Source: Scheffersomyces stipitis CBS 6054
Taxonomy: Eukaryota; Ascomycota; Pichiomycetes; Serinales; Debaryomycetaceae
DNA length: 64,000 nucleotides
Direction: 5' to 3'
Assembly: GCF_000209165.1 (NCBI RefSeq)
Contig: NC_009042.1
Span: 1,426,001-1,490,000, forward strand
A program made the translations under genes and the position numbers. Within the stretch, counting starts at the first letter, position 1; each line of letters opens with the position of its first letter. A model generated the notes under the pieces. That model was not told the DNA's origin. It ran no database searches and was given only the letters and a program-made list of their open reading frames with translations. Of the stretch, positions 20,563-30,816 are shown piece after piece.

Positions 20563-21567
20563 CTACCGACTCATGTACAAGATAATAAGACCCTGGACAA
20601 TGACCGAGTAGACGAACAAGAACTGCACTCTAATTCTTCTCTGGTTCACGGTGACACTGTTTGCAGTGGCACTGGAATTGGGCAACACCAAGAACTTCAA
20701 TGATCTCATCAAGAATACAGCTAAGTTGATGGTCAATACAATAACTACGGGGAAGTAGGAAACCCAGCCGTTTCCCACGAGATGTTTCCAGCACAACAAG
20801 ACGATGATGACTACGTATTTGTAACTGGAAAATGCGACAAGGTCCCACATCGAGGATTGCGAGCAATTCAATAAGTACAACCCGATCTTAAAGAAGGCGA
20901 TGTCTACAACAGAGAAGGCTAGCGTCTGCGAGGCCAAGTAGCCAAACAACTTGGGATGGAACTTCTCGTTCAATCCCTGGAATGCAGCCCAGAGTAAAAT
21001 GTACGTTACAAACGACATCAACGGAATATACAAGTCTGGGGCGTTCACGTCGTGGCTTGGTGGAGCATACAGAGTCTGGCCGTTAGGTGAAGGGTCACCG
21101 GTAGCCTCCTGGCTGGTTAAACGGTTCCAGTTCTTATTTCTGTACGGGAATAGTACGAGCAAGATCTTACGGGTTACATACGAGTTACTGACCTGGAAGT
21201 AGTATTTGAGGTCGGATGTACCTGGAATGAAGGAACCGAAATTCTGTTGCAAGTACTGGTTGGAAGATTCGAATCCACTGCGCGCAAACTGAGAAGCAAG
21301 CGACGTAGCCGGATCATTGAAAAAGTTAGCGTAGACGTTTGGGTTGGCAGCACCTGCTGCAGGAGGTTGATGTTGGTTTTGTTGGTGTTGTTGGTTTTGT
21401 AAGCCAAACTGGTTCTGCTGGAAGGTAGGGTGTTGGGGTTGGGGATATTGCAAGTTGGCTGGTTGTTGTTGTAAACCTGATCTCTGCTGAGCCTGGAACT
21501 GGTATTGGTTCTGTTGAGGCAGGTTCTGCTGCAAATCAGCAGCGGCGTTTCCGTACGGATTGTACAT
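20563..21567 (-). CDS. YIF1: Yif1, ER-Golgi vesicle membrane protein
   Basis: 334 residues. The first 80 are a Gln/Asn/Pro-rich cytosolic tail, followed by the Yif1 core: YYFQVSNSYVTRKILLVLFPYRNKNW, then FAPPSHDVNAPDLYIPLMSF-like loop and about five membrane helices to the C-terminus. Yif1 pairs with Yip1 and binds Ypt1-class Rab GTPases in COPII vesicle budding and fusion. The start is an ATG. In S. cerevisiae YIF1 (YNL263C) flanks POL2 on the same side but is transcribed divergently; here it is on the same strand as POL2. One in-frame CTG codon lies in the Gln-rich tail (21520-21522). Confidence 0.92.
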   Translation of the reverse strand: MYNPYGNAAADLQQNLPQQNQYQFQAQQRSGLQQQPANLQYPQPQHPTFQQNQFGLQNQQHQQNQHQPPAAGAANPNVYANFFNDPATSLASQFARSGFESSNQYLQQNFGSFIPGTSDLKYYFQVSNSYVTRKILLVLFPYRNKNWNRLTSQEATGDPSPNGQTLYAPPSHDVNAPDLYIPLMSFVTYILLWAAFQGLNEKFHPKLFGYLASQTLAFSVVDIAFFKIGLYLLNCSQSSMWDLVAFSSYKYVVIIVLLCWKHLVGNGWVSYFPVVIVLTINLAVFLMRSLKFLVLPNSSATANSVTVNQRRIRVQFLFVYSVIVQGLIILYMSR

Positions 21568-22340
21568 TTGGATATTGAGGTCTTGAAGAATAGCTGGGAC
21601 AGAAGAAGAAAAACAAAAAGAAAAAAGAAGTGGTTGATTGTAATTATACTGTCAACATTATTCTTGAATTCCATACATTTTTGTGCGTGAAAAAAGATTT
21701 ATAGGGACATTTAGTGAGAGCGCTGAGAATTAGCGAGAACGAGAGTGAGTGGACTGAATGAAGAGATACCATTCAATTAGCTAGAAAGACCTAGAATTTT
21801 CGAAGTAGACCATAGTTAGGAGCACAAGTCGTATTTCAGGCTAATTCTGACACTTCTATTTCAGAGACTTTTAATTGTTCTAGTCTTTAGTTATCCTTAG
21901 TTGTTCTCTTCCCTCATTCTCTCGCTAGAGATCCGCCCCTTCCTGTTCCCTTCTCTCGCTAAGTTCTCTCCCTGTATCAACTAATTCTCACATTCCGACC
22001 TTGTGCACTGCCGGCTTCTACACCAGTGCCTGTTCCAGAAGTATCCCACTTACCACACAATTCAACACATTCACTTTCTTCTCTAAATTCAAGTCAAGGT
22101 TCATAGTATATTCTATCAACAATCGCGATTTCAATTGACACAAACATCTGAACCAGTTGTTCGTTTCTGTCTCATACAATCCTTATCGATTCACTCTGGC
22201 TATCCCACTTGGCTATCATTTTTCAGCCATCGCAATATACTATCTTATAAATTGAAGGAATACAAATTAGCTATAATCAAGTTAGCTATTCTTAATTGAT
22301 TCTGTTCAAATTCTATTCCACTTATATCCATATTCAAATC
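21568..22340. other. Divergent promoter region of YIF1 and TPS1
   Basis: The plus strand is strikingly pyrimidine-rich from about 21890 to 22010, including a single CCCCT stress-element core at 21936-21940 that would suit the stress-inducible TPS1. TTATAAATT occurs about 90 bases before the TPS1 ATG. No gene is seen. Confidence 0.5.
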
Positions 22341-23759
22341 ATGGTAGTCGGCAAGGTCCTTGTAGTCTCCAACCGACTTCCAGTAACCATCAAGCGTTCT
22401 GACTCCGGCTCCTACGACTACTCGATGTCTTCCGGGGGTCTAGTCACCGCACTTCAAGGGTTGAAGAAGTCAACAGAATTTCAGTGGCTAGGCTGGCCTG
22501 GTTTGGAAGTACCTGCGGACGAACAGGAGAGAGTCAATTCCGACTTGAAGTCGAAGTTTAACTGTACAGCCATCTATTTAAGTGACGTTATAGCTGATTT
22601 GCACTATAATGGCTTCTCCAATTCAATCCTTTGGCCGCTTTTCCATTACCATCCGGGTGAAATGAACTTTGACGAAAACGCCTGGGCTGCTTATATCGAA
22701 GCCAACCGCCAGTTTGCCGTAGAAATAGCAGGCCAGGTCAATGACAACGATATGGTATGGGTGCACGATTACCACTTGATGCTCTTGCCTCAGATGTTGC
22801 GGGAAGAAATCGGCAACAGAAAGAAGAATATCCGTATCGGTTTCTTCTTACACACGCCGTTTCCATCGTCAGAAATATATAGAATTTTGCCCGTAAGAAA
22901 AGAGATCTTGGAAGGTGTTTTGAGCTGTGACTTGATCGGCTTCCACACCTATGACTATGCCAGACACTTCTTGTCTTCAGTATCGCGTATTGTAGCCGAC
23001 GTGACTACTTTACCCAATGGAATTGAGTTCCAGGGAAGATCTATCAGTATTGGGGCTTTTCCCATCGGTATCGACGTCGACAAGTTCACTGAGGGCTTGA
23101 CCAAACAGTCGGTTATCGACAGAATCAAGCAGTTGAAGTCCCGCTTTGGTGACACCAAGATTATCGTGGGGGTAGATCGCTTGGATTACATCAAGGGTGT
23201 CCCCCAGAAACTCCACGCATTCGAGGTTTTTTTGGAAGAAAACCCAGAATGGATCGGCAAAGTAGTCTTGGTCCAAGTTGCAGTGCCTTCTAGAGGCGAC
23301 GTAGAGGAGTACCAATCACTCAGAGCTACTGTTAACGAGTTGGTAGGTAGGATAAATGGGAAGTTTGGAACCGTGGAATTTGTACCTATCCATTATATGC
23401 ATAAGTCCGTGCCCTTTGACGAGTTGATAAGCTTGTACCGTGTGTCTGATGTCTGTCTTGTCAGTTCTACAAGAGACGGAATGAACTTGGTTTCTTACGA
23501 ATACATCGCTTGTCAGCAGGAAAACAACGGGGTATTGATATTGTCTGAGTTCGCTGGTGCTGCGCAATCGTTGAATGGAGCTATCATTGTCAATCCATGG
23601 AATACAGAAGACTTGAGCATTTCTATCAAGGAAAGCTTGACGTTACCAGAAGAAAAGAAAGCTATCAACTTCAACAAGCTCTTCACTTATATCTCCAAGT
23701 ATACTTCCGGCTTCTGGGGTGAAAGCTTCGTCAAAGAATTGTACAAATGCACATCTTGA
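22341..23759 (+). CDS. TPS1: Alpha,alpha-trehalose-phosphate synthase (UDP-forming)
   Basis: 472-residue GT20 glycosyltransferase that makes trehalose-6-phosphate from UDP-glucose and glucose-6-phosphate, part of the cytosolic trehalose synthase complex and a brake on glycolytic influx. Visible: N-terminal VVSNRLPVTI, SGGLVTAL, HDYHLMLLPQML (about 142), FFLHTPFPSSE, GVDRLDYIKGV (about 277) and the nucleotide-sugar motif STRDGMNLVSYEY (about 378). There is no C-terminal phosphatase domain, so it is Tps1 and not Tps2. I start at the ATG at 22341 (MVVGKVLVV), 15 codons inside the longest frame, because the family begins there. Confidence 0.96.
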   Translation: MVVGKVLVVSNRLPVTIKRSDSGSYDYSMSSGGLVTALQGLKKSTEFQWLGWPGLEVPADEQERVNSDLKSKFNCTAIYLSDVIADLHYNGFSNSILWPLFHYHPGEMNFDENAWAAYIEANRQFAVEIAGQVNDNDMVWVHDYHLMLLPQMLREEIGNRKKNIRIGFFLHTPFPSSEIYRILPVRKEILEGVLSCDLIGFHTYDYARHFLSSVSRIVADVTTLPNGIEFQGRSISIGAFPIGIDVDKFTEGLTKQSVIDRIKQLKSRFGDTKIIVGVDRLDYIKGVPQKLHAFEVFLEENPEWIGKVVLVQVAVPSRGDVEEYQSLRATVNELVGRINGKFGTVEFVPIHYMHKSVPFDELISLYRVSDVCLVSSTRDGMNLVSYEYIACQQENNGVLILSEFAGAAQSLNGAIIVNPWNTEDLSISIKESLTLPEEKKAINFNKLFTYISKYTSGFWGESFVKELYKCTS

Positions 23760-23919
23760 TGCGTAGTTATATTATATATGCTATTTTAGTTTATACAACT
23801 GTTGTATTTCGTTGAATTTCTAGTATCTTATAACTTAAATCTACAATGTTTGTCAATGCTAATGTCCATTTTACAGTCCCTATGGATACGTAAAGGAAAT
23901 AAATAGTTCGAGGTCAACT

Positions 23920-25539
23920 CTACTCTACATCATTGAACGGTATGGGGTCCACATTACCCAACTTCAAGATGGTATGTGAAGCAAGATTGGCCTTTGTCAA
24001 TGGAGTGAATTGACTGTCATCGTTGTTTTCTTTGTTACCTTCGTTATCGTCTTTGTCGGGGTCCGAGCTTTCAATATATAGTCTCGTATGCTGTGGTTTA
24101 TTATAAGAATGAGCCGATCTTGTCGAATGCGAAGGGGGCAAGTCTGCTGTGATGACTTGTGGTTTTATGCCTAGTTTTGACAAAAGAGTGCTGTTTCCAA
24201 GCACGTAAGAGGAAGCAGACACCGTTGGATGTCTGTTGCTAACTTGTGGGAGAATAGTGGCGTTGGAATATAATGAGATGTTGGGCAAATGGTTGCTATG
24301 ACCAAGGAAGTGTTTGGCTGAGTTTGAAACAGCTTCCTTCTTATCCAGAGCATCTGTAGCAGGCGGTGAAGTTTCCTTCTTTGTTTCATTGTCGTTTGTC
24401 TCCGATTCTTCTTTTTCTTGTTCCTGGTAATGAGAGACGTCCTCTTCAAAGTTCTTGGCCGAGTTGAATGCTGTCATCAAATAGGGCAATTCATCGCTAA
24501 TAGACTTAGGAAACAAGCCTGAAGTAGACTGCGAAGAGAACGAGTCTCTCCTGTGTATCAGACTATGGTCATCGCCAGCTTTCGTTATAGAGTGGACTAA
24601 TGGTGTATTTGTTGGAGTATAGAAAGAGACACCGTCGAAATCCCCATACTCATCGTAATCTTCATCAGAAGCAAAATTACGTGGAGTTCCTCTAGAACTT
24701 CCTTGGCTCAGCAGGGTCTGGTGTTTTTGGCTAGGTTGCAAGTGGTGAGGTTCCTTGAGAGTGGTATACTCGTCTGACTTGCTACTGTTACCGTCAGTGT
24801 CGTAGCTTCCACCTTGAATAACAAGGTCTTTGATCCGTTCCAATTTGAACGTTTCAAACATCTTCTCCATATCGTTGATTAGAGCCAAACACTCGTACTT
24901 GGACTCGTTGTCCTCGTCATCAATAGCCTGGTTCAATTGTTTCAACAAGTTGACAATGAACGACTTATAGCTGATTACAGTTGTGTCCTCGCTACCCTGA
25001 TCTAACATATCTTCAAGCTCTTTGCCGATTACCATCAATGTAGCTTTCAGATAAGATACCGTGAGTTTATCAACGACTTCATTCTTGAGCTTGATATTCC
25101 TTAGTACAAGGGAAGCCAACAACGTTCCACTATCTGAGATATAATCAGCTGCAGACAAAGTCCTTGCTGCCTTTGTGATGTAGTCAATGTCGTTCGATAT
25201 CTTGTTTACCTTCTTGTTCAACTCCCTGCAAGTAGCCATGACTTTCTCTGCGATGCCAACATTAAAATCTTTCATTTTCAAGTCTTCCATCTCAAAATGG
25301 CCATCGCTATTAAAATCAAGAGACAAAAACTCCCAGCTTCTGAATATAAGATTCGTTTTCTCCAACGTCTGGAGTATGCTGAAGGTTGACTGACACAATC
25401 GGCTCACCTTACGTTCAGCTATTGGAAATCCTCCTATGAGTCTTATCACCGAGTTGTGTTTTTCTTTATCACGATTGAGATTAGGGTCTCGTACAAGACG
25501 AAGAATTGGATCTTCATACACTTCTTGGACTTCTGTCAT
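23920..25539 (-). CDS. Unrecognised 539-residue protein, helical N-half and acidic disordered C-half
   Basis: Clean ATG-initiated frame of 539 codons. Residues 1-235 look helical, with several amphipathic stretches (for example KVMATCRELNKKVNKI and SYLKATLMVIGKELEDML) and no membrane segment. Residues 240-539 are Ser, Asn, Asp and Glu rich with patches such as EDYDEYGDFDG and DPDKDDNEGNKENND, typical of regulated disordered tails with many phosphorylation sites. I cannot assign a family. The gene faces TPS1 tail to tail across 160 bases. It is almost certainly a real gene given length and codon pattern. Confidence 0.8.
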   Translation of the reverse strand: MTEVQEVYEDPILRLVRDPNLNRDKEKHNSVIRLIGGFPIAERKVSRLCQSTFSILQTLEKTNLIFRSWEFLSLDFNSDGHFEMEDLKMKDFNVGIAEKVMATCRELNKKVNKISNDIDYITKAARTLSAADYISDSGTLLASLVLRNIKLKNEVVDKLTVSYLKATLMVIGKELEDMLDQGSEDTTVISYKSFIVNLLKQLNQAIDDEDNESKYECLALINDMEKMFETFKLERIKDLVIQGGSYDTDGNSSKSDEYTTLKEPHHLQPSQKHQTLLSQGSSRGTPRNFASDEDYDEYGDFDGVSFYTPTNTPLVHSITKAGDDHSLIHRRDSFSSQSTSGLFPKSISDELPYLMTAFNSAKNFEEDVSHYQEQEKEESETNDNETKKETSPPATDALDKKEAVSNSAKHFLGHSNHLPNISLYSNATILPQVSNRHPTVSASSYVLGNSTLLSKLGIKPQVITADLPPSHSTRSAHSYNKPQHTRLYIESSDPDKDDNEGNKENNDDSQFTPLTKANLASHTILKLGNVDPIPFNDVE

Positions 25540-26551
25540 GGAAAAATGAGTGTACTAATGGTAAAGTTGTATTATGAAAAAAGTTGAAAATTAGTAGCAC
25601 AGCAAACAAATGCTTAACTACGGAGAATAACCCTTAACTTAAGGGAGAGCTGGCGAAGCAGCTGGATTCGAAATGAATGTCTCTGATGCTATCGTCTATA
25701 TGTCTATAGTCGGCTCGGGTATTGACGGGCTGACTGTGAATTGGCAGCCGTGATATCCGGGCTGTGGTACAGTTTTACAACCGATCGTATGCGATATCTT
25801 ACGGCTGAAAAATGCTGTGAAATGCTGTGAAATGCTGTGAAAAATTAGTGAAGATTGCAAATCGAAGAAAAGAAGAAACACGAATTCTTTCTCGATGGAT
25901 GTTGAAGTTTGTCAAGAAAAGAACTCACGTGCAATAAACGACACTATTCGATTGTATTATAGAGCTTTTGGAAGCCCCCTAGAAAACAATTGGCCAATTT
26001 ATCAAGTCATTTTCCAAACCAATGATGGGATGATTATATCGAAAATTGTTATCGAATGTTTTTTCGGCTGAGGCATCCTCCTGCAGATGGTAATTGAGAC
26101 GTGCGTATTTGCGCTATGTGCTGTGTGCAGCGCAAACACCAAAATAGCAGACTGGTTGCAAGATAACCAGAAAGATTTGCTTTATTGATCTTGAAGGGCT
26201 GGTGGGCATCCTGAATCTACTTTGAAATGTACAGTTTTGGTTATGTAATATGTCTTGAATATTGAATTAGTATACAATGCGAATTAAATTCATGAGAGTC
26301 TTTGCATGGCAGGCTGGCTACAGGCGCCGCTGGTCTGTCAAGTGTCTGTTTGTAACGGATGTGATGAATGTCTCGTAACTGTATGTTAATCTTGATGTTG
26401 AGTTTAGATATACCAGTAGATAAATGTCTCATATCATCAATGTTGTTCTGCAAGGTACAACTTATCCGGTAACATTGTCTTGTAGAATGATTTTAGACAG
26501 TTTGCGCTTGCCTTGCACAAGTAAGTGTTTTGATCCTTAGTGCTAGTTATA
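25540..26551. other. Intergenic region upstream of the 539-residue gene
   Basis: Contains three exact tandem copies of a 10-base unit (25811-25840) and a CACGTG (25926-25931). No gene, tRNA or long repeat seen. Confidence 0.5.
25811..25840. repeat. Three tandem copies of AATGCTGTGA
   Basis: Exact 10-base unit repeated three times, followed by an A run and preceded by a degenerate copy. It lies about 270 bases upstream of the 539-residue gene. Confidence 0.9.
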
Positions 26552-27220
26552 TCATATAAGTTCCTTTTGCTGTTGTGAGTATGCCTTTTCCAAAAAATCT
26601 ATGGTTTCAGTAAGACTATCCAACTCCGCCTTTCTGGACGGTATGGCCCTCTTGAGCTCGTTGAGAATATGGATATGTGATTCGTAGTCCTTGACAAACT
26701 CGTCTATATGGGGTAATATTCGCTCTAGTTCTGCTGTACTAGCTTCTTCTTCTGTGTGCGCAGCTTTTTCAAGGTCTTCAAGTATGGCAGAAACTTCTTT
26801 GTCTGTATTGGATACCAATTCCAAGTACATTTGCTTAGCCCTTGCTGGAAGCTCACGACGGAGTGTAGTCACTTCGATGGTTTCCTGTTCCACCTTCAAC
26901 AAGATGTCGCGAAGACGGGCATTTGTTTCTAAATCGAATGGTTCTACGGTTTCACGAGCTTTGAGCGAAAGAATGTCAGACATAGCCGTTTTGGAAGTGC
27001 CCATATCGTTCCCATCCACAACAAATCCGGATTTGGCCATGTCAAAAGCTCCCAATAGAAACTCCTCTAGCACACTGGCGACTTTGATTTTGAGGGGATC
27101 GTTATTGGAAGTCGGGAGATGGAGATCGAGTTTGGATGTCGTTTTGCTGGCGATCTGGCTGTAGACATATTTCAACTCTTGTTTGGATAGATTAAGTTTC
27201 TCGTAGTCAGTCAGATTCAT
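26552..27220 (-). CDS. NSL1: Kinetochore MIND-complex subunit Nsl1 (Mis14 family)
   Basis: 222 residues, close to S. cerevisiae Nsl1 (216). The central segment FDLETNARLRDILLKVEQETIEVTTLRRELP resembles the Mis14 family core, where a defined N-terminal arm leads into long coiled coils; the last 100 residues here are heptad-like. MIND (Mtw1, Nnf1, Nsl1, Dsn1) links centromeric chromatin to Ndc80. Sequence alone gives moderate support. Context raises it: NSL1, VMA11 and RVB2 are consecutive here, matching YPL233W-YPL234C-YPL235W with the same alternating orientations. Confidence 0.82.
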   Translation of the reverse strand: MNLTDYEKLNLSKQELKYVYSQIASKTTSKLDLHLPTSNNDPLKIKVASVLEEFLLGAFDMAKSGFVVDGNDMGTSKTAMSDILSLKARETVEPFDLETNARLRDILLKVEQETIEVTTLRRELPARAKQMYLELVSNTDKEVSAILEDLEKAAHTEEEASTAELERILPHIDEFVKDYESHIHILNELKRAIPSRKAELDSLTETIDFLEKAYSQQQKELI

Positions 27221-27979
27221 ATTGACAAGTGAGAGTGTGATAAACTCGTCAGAACAGTATTGTGTATGGATATGTATACAAGTGTACTCTGTTTGTTTGT
27301 AGATTATTCTTTTGTTAGGTAATGTTTACAAAGAAAGTACGAAAATGTCGCGCCAAAGAATACAGTTGAGAGATAAAGTATGCGGGACTGGACTGCGAAA
27401 AAAAGTGATTGCGAAAGAATATCTACCAGAGAGTACGTACACATTAATGCTACATGATTCAGGCTGGTTGTCTATTTATATATACAGATATTGATAGGAA
27501 GTAATGTGTCATTTGCTAATATATGGAAGTCAAGAAATAGAGAAAAACCGAAAAAAAAGTACTATTTCAACAATATACAAAGTTGAGAATGGCTGCGAAT
27601 GAATAAGAACATACTAATTTTTCAAAGAAATCTCCCAAATTCAACAATTTCTCTCCAATAAAAATTTGATGAACTACAAGCCAGTTCATAAGGCACATTT
27701 TAGAAGTTATGTAGAACTTAAGTTTAGACCTTTGTTAGGTATTATTCCTTTCTTTATCATGATCAGAAGTCTAACATCTTACCACGTGACCGAAATCGCT
27801 GTATTACTCCATAACAGCTACAGCTAATAAATTTATCATTCTAATTTAGCACGACATTTATCAATACTCCACGACATTTTCCTCAACACCATTTCATTCT
27901 CAACTTCAAGATAACAGACTCTTCAATCTTCCTATCTAATCCAATTGTTATCCCTATTACAACTAAAAGCGCAGATATA
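27221..27979. other. Divergent promoter region of NSL1 and VMA11
   Basis: A/T-rich. A CACGTG followed by AC lies at 27783-27788, about 190 bases before VMA11. No gene seen. Confidence 0.5.
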
Positions 27980-28471
27980 ATGTCTGGAATAACAGGAGAC
28001 GCATATGCGCCTGCGTTTGCGCCCTTCCTAGGATTTGCCGGATGCGCTGCTGCCATGGTTTTGTCATGTGCTGGAGCTGCCATCGGAACAGCCAAGTCAG
28101 GAGTCGGGATCGCTGGTATCGGGACGTTCAAGCCAGAATTGATCATGAAGTCGTTGATTCCCGTTGTCATGTCGGGTATCTTGTCTGTTTACGGATTGGT
28201 AGTAGCAGTATTGATCGCTGGAGGTTTGGCTCCCACAGAGACATATTCTCTTTTCAATGGCATTATGCACTTGGCCTGTGGATTATCAGTAGGATTTGCT
28301 TGTTTATCGTCGGGATATGCCATTGGTATAGTCGGAGACGAGGGTGTGAGACAGTTTATGCACCAGCCCAAGTTATTTGTTGGAATCGTGTTGATTTTGA
28401 TTTTCGCCGAAGTCTTGGGATTGTACGGCATGATCATCGCCTTGATCTTGAACACTAAGGGAAGTGGTTAG
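27980..28471 (+). CDS. VMA11: V-ATPase proteolipid subunit c'
   Basis: 163-residue, four-helix proteolipid of the vacuolar H+-ATPase Vo ring. The segments [37 protein letters not shown] and [13 protein letters not shown] are those of Vma11 (c') and differ from Vma3, which is shorter at the N-terminus. The essential proton-carrying Glu is at 144 in [12 protein letters not shown]. The c' subunit is fungus-specific and occurs once per ring. It lies between NSL1 and RVB2 as in S. cerevisiae. Confidence 0.96.
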   Translation: MSGITGDAYAPAFAPFLGFAGCAAAMVLSCAGAAIGTAKSGVGIAGIGTFKPELIMKSLIPVVMSGILSVYGLVVAVLIAGGLAPTETYSLFNGIMHLACGLSVGFACLSSGYAIGIVGDEGVRQFMHQPKLFVGIVLILIFAEVLGLYGMIIALILNTKGSG

Positions 28472-28718
28472 AGGAAAAGAGAAACAAGTTCATGATATAT
28501 TCCGATATCAGTTTGTATTGTCATTTCTTATTAACTTACTTGAATTGTATGTATCATGTCTGATTTCCCATCCTACCTCAATTATCATATTTTGAATACA
28601 CTTTACTTCATTATATCTACGATGTCACTACATCGCTGATCGCTACTTCTAGTACTTATATATATTTTCAATAAAATACTTCGTCACGTACTGTAACAAA
28701 GTCCTAATAATACATCAT

Positions 28719-30269
<1,551 letters not shown>

Positions 30270-30816
30270 TTTTACAGTTGGTTGTTGTTGTTCAGTATAA
30301 TGCCTTCGGTTTAATATTGTAGAATCAAATATTTCACTTTGCTTTGGTGAAAGCGCGACATACACAAATGTCGCACTCATTGGAAATGTCTCGCAGACGG
30401 TTCATATTGGATAAGGATAGCAGTTCAGAATAGTCTCAGATAGAAAGACCCTTTTCTGTGGCTACGTAGTTAAGAATGGAATCTTTCTCAAGTCATTTTA
30501 CTTGTTTTACAACATAATAGCATCAATCTTAGATTTCTCCAAAATTGGCCATAGAAATTCGTGGATAACTATACGTGAAATACGACTAATTTAGATTAGG
30601 AATATTCCACAACAAATAAATGAACAATCAGGGAAGTGTTATATTTTATATTTTATTCAGTAGATATTGAACAGAAAGTCAACTTCAATTTCAGGTTTGT
30701 TCTCCGTCCTAGAAAATGCTTTCATATTCCTAAAAAATATTCGCAGCCACTCAGAAAAATCAGAGAACTGTGATTTCGGTATAACTAGAAACATTTTTAA
30801 TTAAAGATCAACTTAC
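30270..30816. other. Upstream region of RVB2, 3' side of FAA2-like gene
   Basis: A/T-rich with long T/A tracts near 30640-30660. No gene or clear factor site seen. Confidence 0.4.
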
